From Chrysomallon squamiferum (Eukaryota > Mollusca > Gastropoda > Neomphalida > Peltospiridae), in NCBI GenBank assembly GCA_012295275.1, contig CM022671.1, forward strand, positions 10,731,237 to 10,795,236: a DNA stretch of 64,000 bases, in the 5' to 3' direction. Below the pieces are notes generated by a model, which was given only the letters and a program-made list of their open reading frames with translations, did not search any database and was not told the DNA's origin. Below, piece after piece: positions 12,690 to 24,222 of this stretch; position 1 is the first letter of the stretch; each line of letters opens with the position of its first letter. The position numbers and the translations under genes were made by a program.

Positions 12690-14080
12690 ACATGCCCATC
12701 TACATGGCAAAACAAAATAATGCTAAAAAACAAAAATCAAAAACTTTACAAATAAAACTAATCCACTACCAAATTCAGTCAAACTCAAATATGACATTCT
12801 GCAGTGCATACATCACATTAAATTCCTTGAAGAGAATCTGGCCAATTCCACTCTCCTTAAAGCCATCCAAAAGAAAGTAAAATAAATTATTTTATAAAAG
12901 CAGCTTTAACATTTGATTTAAACCGTAACAACCAAAAGTGAACATGTCAGATGCTAAACTTACGGATTAACTATTATGTAAATTCCATAAAAAATCTGTG
13001 CTTTTATATATGCTTATAGATTTAGATATGACTAAATACAATGCAGTCAATTGGAGTAGAACAAATTATAAAACTAAACTATTTAAATGTGCAATATTAT
13101 AATTTTTAAATTTTGTTTCTGGGTTAGCCCAAAGGAATCCCAAAACAGGGTGAATAATCACAGCCCCAAAACTGGTACTATCCATGCAGGTAGACCAAAA
13201 TGGGGTCTTTCATCACCATCAATTATTACTCTGTGTAAATATCCAAATTTAAAGGCTAACCTGCCAGTTTCTAAAACTCATGCTCCATGCATCACTCCTA
13301 AAGTTAATCAACCACCTAAATCATTTGCTGTTTTAAAATCTCCCACATTTAGGCCTTCTAAATTTTATAAACACCAACATGCACTATCTGATAAACCACA
13401 ATGCCTGAAATTGTTAGAATACCTTAATTTTTGGCTCCTCGAATTCAACACGGACTAATGAAGACGTACATAAACAGATCCAAGTAGAATGCTATCCAGA
13501 ATGCTGGTACCAATCACTTTAAGACAATGGCCATTAATCATAAAAGTAATAATAGCAAGAAAATAATTCTAAATATAGATATAAACTGCAATGACCAACA
13601 ACATTCCTCAACTAGCACGAACCAGTTAAGAAATATGATAAGCTCTATCCATAAAAAATTCTCAAAAAGTTAAATATTTTTTTAGAGGAATAAACATTTC
13701 AGATAAACGTTTGGCAAGTTAGAAATTATGCCTAAAACAAATACTGTTTAGGCAGATAAAAAAAACGAACATCGATGTGGGTATAGAATCTGTTGAGACA
13801 GCTTTTGAAAAATACCCAAATACAGACCAACCAAAACCATTATTGAATTAATTGAATTAAGCTTAAGAGTTAACATCTTTGAAGTTAATGGAGAAATTTA
13901 ATAGCACATTTGTGTCTGCACAATGGGTAGACATTTAGCCCACATTTTGCCTCTATCTATATCACAGAATGGGAAGAAATGGTATTAAACAAAGCAACCA
14001 AGAAGCCATTTTTATATCTCAGATATTTAGATGACATTCATATAATTTGACAACATTCTAAAGATGAATTCTGAAATATT
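12690..14080 (+). pseudogene. Decayed Penelope-like element, RT core with YLDD
   Basis: The clearest part is 13770-14075. One frame reads GIESVETAFEKYPN, a second gives ELIELSLRVNIFEVNGE, and a third gives SPHFASIYITEWEEMVLN and then PFLYLRYLDDIHII. The order and wording fit Penelope-like reverse transcriptases, in which FxxQxxGTAMG is followed by the catalytic DD box. The YLDD box is kept, but frames are broken by stops and shifts. Upstream, 12755-12880 reads like an ORF N-terminus (KYDILQCIHHIKFLEENL). 13087-13458 is an open 123-codon basic, proline-rich stretch that I do not recognise and assign here only by position. No GIY-YIG endonuclease domain was seen. Confidence 0.5.
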
Positions 14081-14097
14081 TTTAATTAGTAAATCAA

Positions 14098-14567
14098 GAA
14101 AATAATAATACAATGTCTTAGTATAAGTTTAATAAATAGTAATCATAATAATACAAACTTAATGTGTTATTTTCAGTAGTTTCTTGAACTATATATAAAT
14201 ATAGCTATAGTTTCAAAGCAATGCTAATTGATTTTTTATTTATGTTGCAAAATTGACTCGGCCTGCTTTGAATAAATGTTTCCTTCATACTGGGTGCATT
14301 TTAAATCTTAATGAGAGTGGCTGAATTTTTTAAATTTTTATAATTTATTTACTTTACCAATAGCCATATTCATATTTATTTTTTCGCTTTTAGTCAGTTT
14401 TGAAGGCTAAGCTTAACAACCAATGCATGATTCATAGATTAATATCAGCACTGCACTGATCTGAAGTAATGTTTAATCTCACTTGAACAATCAAATTAGT
14501 GTAACAATTTCAGGAAACCTTTAGATTAAAGAGAAATACTAGTTAAAATAGTCTGAAATTTGTACTA
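14098..14567 (+). repeat. AT-rich repeat family copy, interrupted by Tigger insertion
   Basis: Contains recognisable phrases of the 1-9.8 kb family (CTTAGTATAAGTTTAATAAA, TTTTCAGTAGTTTCTTGAAC, AGTCAGTTTTGAAGGCTAAG). The family continues at about 16590, after the Tigger element, consistent with insertion of the transposon into the repeat. Confidence 0.75.
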
Positions 14568-16520
14568 TATACTATGCATGTATTACACGAGCTATAGCCT
14601 AAATGTATCATAAATAGTATCCCTTTAATGTAATAGGTCTAACATGGAGACCTAACTTACCGTTATATGTAGCCGTTCTATGATTTACAAAATTTTATGG
14701 CCATAGCCCTAAAATATTGTATATGATGCCTGGCAAATGAAATAAATATACTGCACAATTTAAGCTTGCAGTAATTAGATTTGCTGAAAATTCTAACAAT
14801 TCTGCTGCTGGACGGGAGTATGGAGTCAGAGAAAAACTTGTTAGGGACTGGAGTAAAATGAGTACTAAATTACTTGAAATGCCAAAAGTGAAGTGTGCTG
14901 ACAGAGGCAAAAAGTCAAAACATCCGGAAATAGAAAAGACACTTTTTGAGTCGGTTCAAGCAAGTAGACAAGTAGGCTATATAGTTACAAGGGGTGCTAT
15001 CCGTTTACAAGCACTTAAGTTAGCTAAGAAGGCAGGAATTACGGATTTTAAAGCCAGTCCTGGTTGGTGCACGCTGTTCATGAAAAGGCATCATTTAGTC
15101 TTAAGACAAAAAACCAAAATCGCCCAGCGCTTACCCAGAGAGCTTGATGATAAAATAACAAGTTTTCACAGATTTGTTATCCGTCATAGAGAGAAAAACA
15201 AGTATGCTTTGGTATGTATTGGCAACATGGATGAAACGCCAATGACGTTTGACATGCCATCGAATAGAACTGTTAACAAGATAGGAGAAAAAACCGTGCT
15301 AGTGAAAACAACAGGCAATGAAAAGTCAAAATTCACCGTTATTTTAGGCTGTATGGCAGACGGAACGAAGTTAAAACCTATGGTAGTTTTCAAGCGCAAA
15401 ACTATGCCAAAAGAAAAATTTCCAAAGGGCATATTAATACACGTACATCCAAAAGGGTGGTTGGATGCGGCCGGATGCAAGCTCTGGGTTAACCAAGTGT
15501 GGAGCACTCGTTCAGGTGGATTACAAAAAGAAAAGTCTTTGTTAGCATGGGACATGTTCAAAGCACACCTGGTTGATTCTGTAAAAGAAGCTGTAAGATG
15601 AGAAAAAAATACAGTTGGCAGTCATCCCTGGGGGCCTGACAAGCATTTCACAACCTTTGGATGTCTCAATAAATAAGCCGTTTAAAGACACTGTTCGGCA
15701 TTTTTGGAATCAGTGGATGCTAAATGGGGACAAGACATTCACAAAAGGTGGCAATATGAGAGCACCATCACTAGTTACAGTGTGTGAGTGGGTACGTGAC
15801 GCCTGGCAGCAGTTGGACCCGGCTATAATTGTTAAGGCCTTTCTGAAGTGTGGAATTTCAAATGCACTAGATGGGACGGAGGATGACTATTTATGGCGCT
15901 TGACCCAATGCCCTTGCTGATTCCGTTCAAGAAAATAGTCCCACAGGAGAGGATTCTGGGAATGATGACCCACTTGACAGTGACGATGATCTTTATGATG
16001 ATGCAATTAACACTGGCGGTATTGAAGAGTGGAATGAACTTTTTGGGGCAAGCGATAGTGATGGCGAAAAATGACTTTGAAGTCTTTGAATAAACTTTTT
16101 GTTACACTAGATTATAGTATTACCCGGTAAATGTTGGATGTTTTGGAATTAAAATGTTTGTATTGTTGCAATGTTTCATAATTACCAGGATATATAGATC
16201 AAGGTCTATTTAAAGGTACGTGTGGATTTCCAGGCATTAGACGTAATTCAGTATTTAATTAAATTTTGTAGATAAATTCCAAAAGATGTGTTGTTTTATT
16301 ATTTATTACCGGTATTTTACATGAACGTGCAATTCAAAGTAAGATAATTTCGAAACCTCAAAGACAGTGATTATTTTAGATGCATCCCGTAGCAAAAAAT
16401 AGTCAAAATGGCGACTCTTCAGCAACAGCTACAAAAGCATTACCTATGTATAAGTCGACCCCCAAAATATTACCTTAATATAGTCTCCCAAAAATTCGAC
16501 TTATACACAAGTATATATGG
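14568..16520 (+). mobile_element. Tigger (pogo-type) DNA transposon
   Basis: The right terminus is clear. Reverse-complemented, it reads CCATATATACTTGTGTATAA and then GTCG, flanked by TA at 16521-16522. The last 150 bp are almost identical to the right end of the element at 17588-18448. The left end is not well preserved. The flanking AT repeat breaks off near 14567, and the following CTATATACTATGCATGT is only a weak match to the expected terminus. A transposase remnant fills most of the interior. The TA flank fits the Tc1/mariner-pogo insertion preference. The left boundary is approximate. Confidence 0.75.
14726..16074 (+). pseudogene. Tigger/pogo transposase (DDE_1), broken by stop and frameshifts
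   Basis: A DNA-cutting and joining enzyme of the pogo/Tigger family. In order: an N-terminal psq/CENP-B-type helix-turn-helix (YTAQFKLAVIRFAENSN, then EYGVREKLVRDWSK), and a second Tc5-type HTH (TRGAIRLQALKLAKKAGI). The catalytic core has the first Asp in GNMDETPMTFD (about 15230), the second in AWDMFKAHL (about 15551), and the third in SQPLDVSINKPFK (about 15660). A long acidic tail ends at 16074. The first ATG I would choose (14726) is followed by TGA at codon 5. A frameshift lies near 15595-15610, next to an A7 run. Another near 15890-15915 moves the acidic tail into a third frame. Combined length is about 449 codons, normal for the family. The domains are well preserved, so it is young or the shifts are sequence errors. 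Confidence 0.88.
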
Positions 16521-16589
16521 TATATATATATATATATTACATATTTTTATAACTTTTAATTTTCTATTTCTATACACGCATTTTGTTTA

Positions 16590-17430
16590 ATAAAAATAAA
16601 AATTATTACAACAAATACAATAATATGCTACAGCTCATTCAGGTTAATATATTCTCTAAAGCTCTAAACTCCTGAAAGATAAACTTAATTATGAGGCTAT
16701 TATACTAAAATTAATGATACAGTTTTCTTTAGTTTATTTAGTTCACATTATCATATTTCAGAAATGTCTAAATGATATAAATGGAAATATCTGAATAAAT
16801 GTTTAAGATAACAACTGTTGAAAACAATGATAGTTATTGCCAGAAACAGTGAATGATTCACAAAAATGAAGTTGTGTCAAATGCAGTTTCATTTCATTCT
16901 TATTTAATATTTTATCTGATTACTTTTTTAAAATACATATCCACTCCAAGAAAAAGGAAATTTGACAAAGCAGGAAAAAGAAGAAATTAACTATAAGAAA
17001 TCAATGAATTTATAACAGATTTAGTTAATGGGCACATCTGTTAGAGATTGAGCAGCCAAATTTTAGATGATCTCCAATATATCAATAATATCACAGGCAA
17101 TGCAATATCATTGATACTATTACTCGATATTTTTAATTTTATAATATCCCTTGTTCTCATTGCTTCTTTCTGGGAGTGAAAAGTTGTTTTGTTTCAGAGA
17201 TTATGATACAATGTGTTAGTAACAATTTGATAAATTTTAATTATAATAATACACACTTAATCAAATATTTCCAGAAATGCCTTGATGCATAGATTAATAC
17301 CAACATTATATTAGTTTGAAGTAATATTTAATCTTATTTGAACAATGAAATTAATAATTTAAGCAACTGTTTAAAGACAACTACCAGTTAAAATGGTTTC
17401 AAATTTGTACTAGCTTAAATTATGTTATGT
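16590..17430 (+). repeat. AT-rich repeat family copy
   Basis: Continuation of the array family, with phrases such as CTAAAGCTCTAAACTCCTGA, GGAAATTTGACAAAGCAGG and GTTAGAGATTGAGCAGC. It is diverged from the 1-9.8 kb copies. 17431-17587 downstream is unremarkable. Confidence 0.75.
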
Positions 17431-17587
17431 ACTGAAATAAAGGCAGCAAACAATTCCAGCCACTGTGAAACCCACGAACGATAACTCCAGTGAATAATTT
17501 ATCACATGTCAGTTCTTTCAAAGAAATAGTTCGCCAATTCAATAAAAGTTTAAATTTCTAAGGTATAAAACATGCTCACTTTTATTA

Positions 17588-18448
17588 CCGTATATACTTG
17601 TGTACAAGGCGACCTTATGTATAAGTCGATGTATATTTTAAGACCAAAAATTGTGTCATTTTAGGTATTACTTGTGTATAAGTCGACTGTAGATTCCAGG
17701 CACCGTCACTATTTTTAGACCAGTGTGACAGTGCCAGGAAGGCCTACATTGTACGCCTACTGTAACATAACTGGCACGAGCTGTAAGTTGCACGTGCAAT
17801 TCAAAGTAAGATAATTTCGGAACCTCAGCAATATTTTTTTCTATCGAAACTCTGCTACAAGACACACACCCGATCCTATTCCTAGCGTGCTAATTGGCCG
17901 AGGCTTCGCGCACTTGGCAACCGACTAGAATAACAAATATGGCGAGAAGTTGAACTGATTTTTGTTGCAGAACGTTTATAGAAATTTAGTTTGTTTTCGA
18001 TTTGTCGGTAGTGGATATTAATTACGATTGCAATATTATTTCACCAAATTCTTTACAATTACACAAGTGAGTTTTGTTTATGAAATTAGGACAATTTGGC
18101 AGAGAAGTCTGCATTCCTAGATCATTGCAAGACGCCGTAAGGCATAACACCGTACTGACGGTTTTCTCTCTTTAATGTACTTTTATGCCATTAAACGGAA
18201 GAATATAATGTTTTACATTCATATTTGGTTTTGTTATTTAATTTTTCCAAATTGTTTTTACGATAAAATTACATTTTTGAAAAGCTGAAAGACCGCGATT
18301 ATTTTAGATGCATCCTGTAGCAAAAATTAGTCAAAATGGCGACTCTTCAGCAACAGCTACAAAAGCATTACCTATGTATAAGTCGACCCCCAAAATATTA
18401 CCTTAATATAGTCTCCCAAAAATTCGACTTATACACAAGTACATACAG
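17588..18448. mobile_element. Non-autonomous Tigger relative (MITE-like, 861 bp)
   Basis: The terminal inverted repeats are CCGTATATACTTGTGTACAA at the left and, reverse-complemented, CTGTATGTACTTGTGTATAA at the right, each flanked by TA. The right 150 bp match the right end of the Tigger element at 14.6-16.5 kb. An internal block CGTGCAATTCAAAGTAAGAT (about 17792) also matches that element (16326). No transposase is present. It is best read as an internally deleted or rebuilt derivative mobilised by the same transposase. Confidence 0.85.
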
Positions 18449-18698
18449 TATTTAAAAAAAGCACACATTTGAAAACTGTAGCAAAATTAAAATTTCAAGT
18501 ATGTAATGCAATTTATTTTAGAAATATGGTGTTTGTTATGCATCATTTTGGATCAGACATATTGTTTGCTAGCTCAGTAGCTGCATTTGAGGAAAATCAA
18601 ATTTATAATATCTGTTTACTATATTCTCAATCACCATTTCTAATCTTTTTATATCCAGTGATAATTTTTGATAATGAGCAAATTTGTCTTATTTTCAG

Positions 18699-20100
18699 AT
18701 TCCAGTCGTTCCTTTTCGAGACTGGTTGTTAGAAGGAGATGGCAGCAGAAGTCTGTTAACAGTAAGAATCTATTTAAAAAATCAAAGCCATTCACGTAAG
18801 TTTAAAGTTAATCCTATTTCAAATAGTGGATCATAACCTTATGTCTGGCTATTGAAAATATATTTAACACAGGTCTTAACTATTAGGGATGCTTCTATAA
18901 ATGGACTGCATAAACCACTTCGATTGTGGCCAACAGATAATTAAATGCTATAACATAAATAACTATATATCATCGAATCCATAATAAGAGCACATTTAGA
19001 AAATGAATGGACATGTGCATCAACTAACTGGGTTTAAGGGCACTGGGGTGTTTTCCAGAGTGTGTACCTGTAAGTTGTCATTGGCATTACTGACCTTGTT
19101 TTTGCAGACAAAACTAAACATAAATCTGTACATGTGGCTTAAACCATATTAGTACCTAGTATTAGGAACTGCACAGACATTTGTGCCATGAAATTCGGTT
19201 TAAGAGCAACAGGGGTTTCAGTTGGGGTGTTGCTGTAAGTCGTCATTGGCAACATTGATCTTCCTTTTGCAGACAGAACTAAATGCTGTGACATAAATCT
19301 CTATATGTGGTATAAACCATATTAGTATGTAGTATTGGGAACTGCATAGACTTTTGCAATATTTTAATCTATGCTCTTTTCAGCTATGTTGAAAGTGATT
19401 GGCCTCAGCTGCACATGGAACCTGTTGTAGATGATAAGGCAAGTTTTTACAAGAGTTGCTGTTTATTTCCTTTTTGTAATTTAATTTAGATTAGAGTCTT
19501 GAACATTTTTGATGCATTATTTTGTGCAGGTAATGTTCTTTCTGTTTATGTTCTTACATGTATCAGTAATTCTAATAAACTTTATTGGTGTGTATGTGTT
19601 CTCACTAACTGATATATCAGAACTGCCACTTTAAAATAAACTATTATTTTGGCTATTTGTTATCTTTTTCATGAGCAGATCATAGGCACATTCTTAACTT
19701 TCCTATTTGCTTCTCGGGTTTTTTTGTAATATTATAATAAGTTGTAGCAATTCAGATATTTCTTCACTTTATTTTTGCAGTGTATGAAAAGTGGAAAATG
19801 TCAGTCATTTATTGAAATTCCTTACCCACAGATGGATTTTTATTGAAGAACAGTGTTCATGTACTTTGCTGTGATAAAGGATATTTTTTGTCAATCTTGT
19901 TTTATTTTTAATAAGACGATAACAAAACATTTCAGACTGATATGTCAGATGAAGATCAGACTTGTGAAGAGGAGCAAGTTTTTGATGACAATGTTTATGA
20001 GATAGTTACACGAGAAGATGATACCTCTGATGATTATGATAATGATTTCCCATTATGGGAAAAAGTGAAGAAGAGAAAATCTCAGGAAAGATTATATTGA
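18699..20100 (+). CDS. Unrecognised gene, three 3'-terminal exons with acidic C-terminus
   Basis: I do not recognise the product. Three exons join in one frame: 18699-18795 (TTTTCAG acceptor, CAC|GTAAGT donor), 19384-19438 (TTTTCAG acceptor, AAG|GCAAGT donor), and 19936-20100 (TTTCAG acceptor, ending in TGA). The joined reading starts basic (SRLVVRRRWQQKS, LFKKSKPF), passes YVESDWPQLHMEPVVDDK, and becomes strongly acidic with many Asp/Glu. It ends in a basic KVKKRKSQERLY. Phases agree at both junctions, which is the main support. The second intron would be of the GC-AG class. Upstream exons were not found. The Tigger relative lies just before the first exon. The charge pattern suggests a nuclear or regulatory protein, but that is inference only. 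Confidence 0.55.
19031..19365 (+). repeat. Tandem duplication (about 167 bp) within an intron
   Basis: Copies start GGTTTAAGGGCACTGGGGTG (19031) and GGTTTAAGAGCAACAGGGGT (about 19199). Both contain AAACCATATTAGTA and end with a GGAACTGCA(C/T)AGACxTTTG phrase. They are clearly diverged and lie in the first intron of the 18.7-20.1 kb gene. Confidence 0.8.
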
Positions 20101-21025
20101 TGCTTTTTCCTATCCACACACACCATACACAATTAAACTCAGTTAAAACCTACTTACAACTTTTGTTTTACATTTGTAAGCAGTATATACTTTAGTCAGT
20201 TCTACTGAGATAAACAGTCTATCGACAGAAGCCAGTAATGAAAGATGTGATGGTTCAAAATGGGTAATAAAATCATTAACAAAAGACTTGTTACACTGAA
20301 TCATTTACTGTTATAAAATTTCAACTGTTTACCTTCATTTCAGTTTGCTAATGTTTTTTATAATTAACCATAATAACCAAAACATAGTGATAAATGTTTC
20401 ACATATCAGTTAGTTCAGAATTATGATGGGACTGTTCTTTTGCTATAGTGTAGCATTTTATATAAATATGACCACAGAAATAAATAAATACGTAATTTCA
20501 TGTGATTTACAAAATCATGCGAAATCATTTAGTTCATAGTTACAAGACAAAACTGATAATGTTCAGTTAAAGAATTTGTTCATAGTTAAAGTGTCCTTTG
20601 CTGATATGAACACAACTATCATGTACATTTTACATTTTTACAAGTTATGTTTTATTTTGGGTTTTTTATATTATTTATTTTTCCTTTATTTTTTCTTTAT
20701 GTTTTCATTATTTTTATTTTTTTCCCTGCAAATCAATATTAATAATAAAGTATATATATTAAGGTTTACATTTCAGAAATATATTAGTCTTGATATGACT
20801 GTAATTTTTTTTTTTTTTTTTATTATTCTGAAGATTGTTTTCATCTAATGTGGAGTACAGGTTTAAGCTGCACTTTTTTTTATATGTTCTTGTTGTTTTT
20901 TTGTAATTTACAAATTAAGGCTTGAAATGATTATTTATTTAATCATTGTGTTAGTTCATACTAACCAAAATTTTCAAGTTCTATCATTTTTTTTTTCATA
21001 TAACAAAACTTGATTTACTAATACC
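20101..21025. other. Intergenic AT-rich stretch
   Basis: Possible 3' UTR of the preceding gene, then T-rich sequence. A 90-codon ORF at 20576-20848 is Phe/Ile-rich low complexity and is not supported as a gene. Confidence 0.6.
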
Positions 21026-22723
21026 ATGGACAAACATAGTCTGCTGATGAATAGTAATAACATAAAAGAAATAAGAGAATTGCTACATGATATTTTTGTG
21101 GTTTTGACCTCCAGTCACGTATATTTCTATAATGCATACTTCATAGACAAATTAATTCGTAAAATCAACTCTTTTCAAACATCGGTTTCAGAAGAATGTT
21201 CTGATTTTGATGAATATAATTTTAAACAAGTAGACATGAAAATGTTCCAACCTGGTTACCATACAGAGGAGGAAGAATTTCTTAATTTAGCTGAAAACTC
21301 TCCTTTTAAGGCATTTTCTGAAGTTATCTTAGAAAATGTTAAGAAAATTTGCTTGGCATGTAAATTTGTTGAAAATAGTAATGTCAATACATATTTTGCC
21401 ATTATGGTCCAATATACTTTTGACAAATATAGCACAGACAGAAAAATCTGCATCAGAAATTCCCAGTAGTAAAAACTTCATTCATGAGCAGATGAAAACA
21501 ACTAGTACAATTGAAAACAGGTTTACAATTCTGAAGTATATTGGACTGCAAGGCAGAACCCATTATAGACAGGATGATTTTTCAGAAAAATTGCATAATC
21601 TGACTGTTTCAGTGCAAAAATTGGCAGCTGTAGATTGTATGAAAGTGAACAAATATTTAAGGAAGATAAAGAAACCAGTTGGTAAAAAAAGTAAATATAA
21701 CAAAATCAGAAATGTGGGCCAAATCAAAACAGCAACCTGATAATTTTAAGAAGAAAGATAAAATTGAAACAACATCCAATACCACTAAAATATGGAACAA
21801 ATCCAGTCTAGTGTATGATCACTGCTTCAAAAGTGTGCATTATAGTCATGAGAAAAATGTAAAAACTGTTGACCAAGATGTCACTGATTTAGGATTCATC
21901 TGCAGACCTATGAAGAATTTTGGCAACACCTGCTGGTTTAATGCAGTGATGCAAGCCCTAGCAGCAAGTGATTTAGCATGTTTAATTCTTTATGAAAATA
22001 AATGTCAGCCTGTAACTGTATTTTCTGATAATAATGTAAAATTACCACTTCAGAGAGCAGAAGAAAGTGTGATAAAAATACTGAAAATTTTGAAAGATGA
22101 AAATAAACACTGCAAAGAGGTACCAGATGTTATTTTTACACAATGCAATAGTAAATGTTGCTTATGCAATGGGAACAAATATTAATGGTCAGCAAGATGC
22201 TAATGAGTTGTTTACTAAAAGTATTGGCAATCTAACTGAAAGGGTTCAAGGTAGTATTATTTTGCAACACGAATATATTTGTTTACAGTGTAGCTCAACA
22301 ACATTCAGTGAAAATAATTATGGGCATTTCATAACATGTCACCTTGATGCAATGGGCCACAGTTCTGTGCAACAGTTATTTGACAATTCTATTAAATCAG
22401 AGAGAGTGCAAAAGGCCAGCACGTGCTCACATAATAAATGTTTATTAAAGAAACACTTAGTTTCTTTCCCTTCATCTGTTATTTTCATAATTCAGAGATT
22501 TTTATTTGATGAATGTATGAGAAAAAATTCAAATTATGTTCATATTCCTCACAATTTGTTCATAAAATGTAATGATCAGAGTAAAAATGCAGAAAAAGCA
22601 GAAATTAAATATCAGCTGAAGAGTATTGTCTGTCATCATGGAGATTCCTGTCACGGAGGTCACTATACCACACTTATTGAACATCAGTTTGTTTCATGTG
22701 ATGATAATTCGCTGTCTTTTTAG
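21026..22723 (+). pseudogene. Ubiquitin-specific protease (C19) ORF, intronless, frameshifted
   Basis: Encodes a cysteine deubiquitinase domain. The Cys box is GNTCWFNAVMQAL (about 21931). A glutamine box follows as GQQDANELF (about 22187). CxxC pairs of the zinc subdomain appear in YICLQC and TCSHNKC. The late core is SVIFIIQRF, then YQLKSIVCHHGDSCHGGHY with the catalytic His (about 22665), and CDDNSL near the end with a candidate Asp. Upstream, 21026-21440 encodes a non-catalytic N-terminus I do not recognise. No introns are needed, but the reading changes frame near 21430, near 21685 (an A7 run) and near 22140. Total length is about 565 codons, short for the family. It may be a retrocopy, an intronless gene with sequence errors, or a decaying copy. 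No poly(A) tail or target duplication was found. Confidence 0.7.
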
Positions 22724-24167
22724 TTGCAAAAGTTAGAGTTATTATCACATGAATCAGATTCCAGTAGCGAATTTCATCGGTGACATGCGTTACATTTCTG
22801 TAATTATTATTATTGTTATTATTATTTAAATGTATTTTCTCATATAGTCTGTACTGATGTATTTGAAGTTCTTTTTTCATAAGCTCTCCAGGTAGAAAAT
22901 GAAGAAAACCATTATTTAACACTTGAGTGTCATGATAGCTAAACATAATTTGTTGAAACAAACAGGTGTGTGCCATTAGCTAATTATTACTAACAAAGGT
23001 ATAATTTTACAATTTAACAAAAGTATTAAAGTGCCCATTGATTAGATTCATTGTTTTTCTGGAAGTTTATAATTCGATGTATTTCAAATAATCTGAAATT
23101 AAGAGCATCTTGCATTATACTTTATACATTTTTGTCTACTAAATCATTAATACATGTTTCCATTTCATAAACCAATTCAAAATACTTTGCATTTTATTTG
23201 AAATTCTTTAAGGTCAATGAAGGATCTACCTGGAATAGACAACCACGTTGATTTAAATTATTTTATATGTTGAATAACATGAAACATTTGTAAGTAGGTT
23301 ACAAGTATCCAATTCTGTTCAAAAAGCATTGCATTACATGTTAAACTGAGTAAGCTAGGATGAGAATGACCAGAAATGATCAGTTATATTTTGGAACTGT
23401 TTAAATTTACACTGGTAAGTTTTTTCCTGAATACAATAACCCCAAATGAGAAGCCATTTTGGTTTATTTATTTATTTATATATTTGATTTGAGTTCTTTA
23501 AAATTCACTTAATTATTATTTTGTTTCTTAGCCTTATTTGTTTTTGAAGTAATTCTTATTTCTATTATTTTGTTGTTGTTTTGTTTTTGTTTTTTGGGGG
23601 GTTTTGAGGGAGGAATTTGGATATATTCTTTATGGTTTGTTTCTTGGGGTTTTCTGGAACACATTTTGAAAATTGTAAACTGCCTGAAGCAAAAGTTCTT
23701 TGTGATGATGTGTTGTGTTTTTCAGTTTGCAGATGTTCTTTAAAGAATGATAAGATATGAATATATATAATAGTCTTTTAATGCTTGAAATTGTCATATA
23801 TTTCAGATTGTGACTGTTCAATCTGTGTAGCAGATAACTGAAGATCATTATGAATTCCAGATGACCTCATTATTAACACCGTCAGACAATTTCTGTGTTC
23901 AAAAAGTTTATTCAGGCATTGTGTTATATGTTTCTTCAGAATTCAGTTCTAATATCTACATAATCTATGTTGAGACTGGAATGCACTGATACAAAAATTA
24001 TCCTCCTGATTGTAATCATCAAAAAAACAGTAATTTTATTACTTTCTAATTTAGCTACATGTTGTTTTCATACCCTTGTGTTATTGTATTTACATTCATC
24101 AAAGGACTGTTTAAAAGAATTTTTTTTTATTTATGACAGATTAACCAAAAGTTTAGAGGGAACTTTC

Positions 24168-24201
<34 letters not shown>

Positions 24202-24214
24202 AAATTATTTTAAA
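22724..24214. other. Intergenic AT-rich stretch
   Basis: Nothing recognisable beyond short ATT/AAT runs (22804, 24172), a TTTA run near 23463 and a G6 run near 23597. ORFs on both strands are short and low-complexity. Confidence 0.6.
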
Positions 24215-24222
24215 CCCTATTA

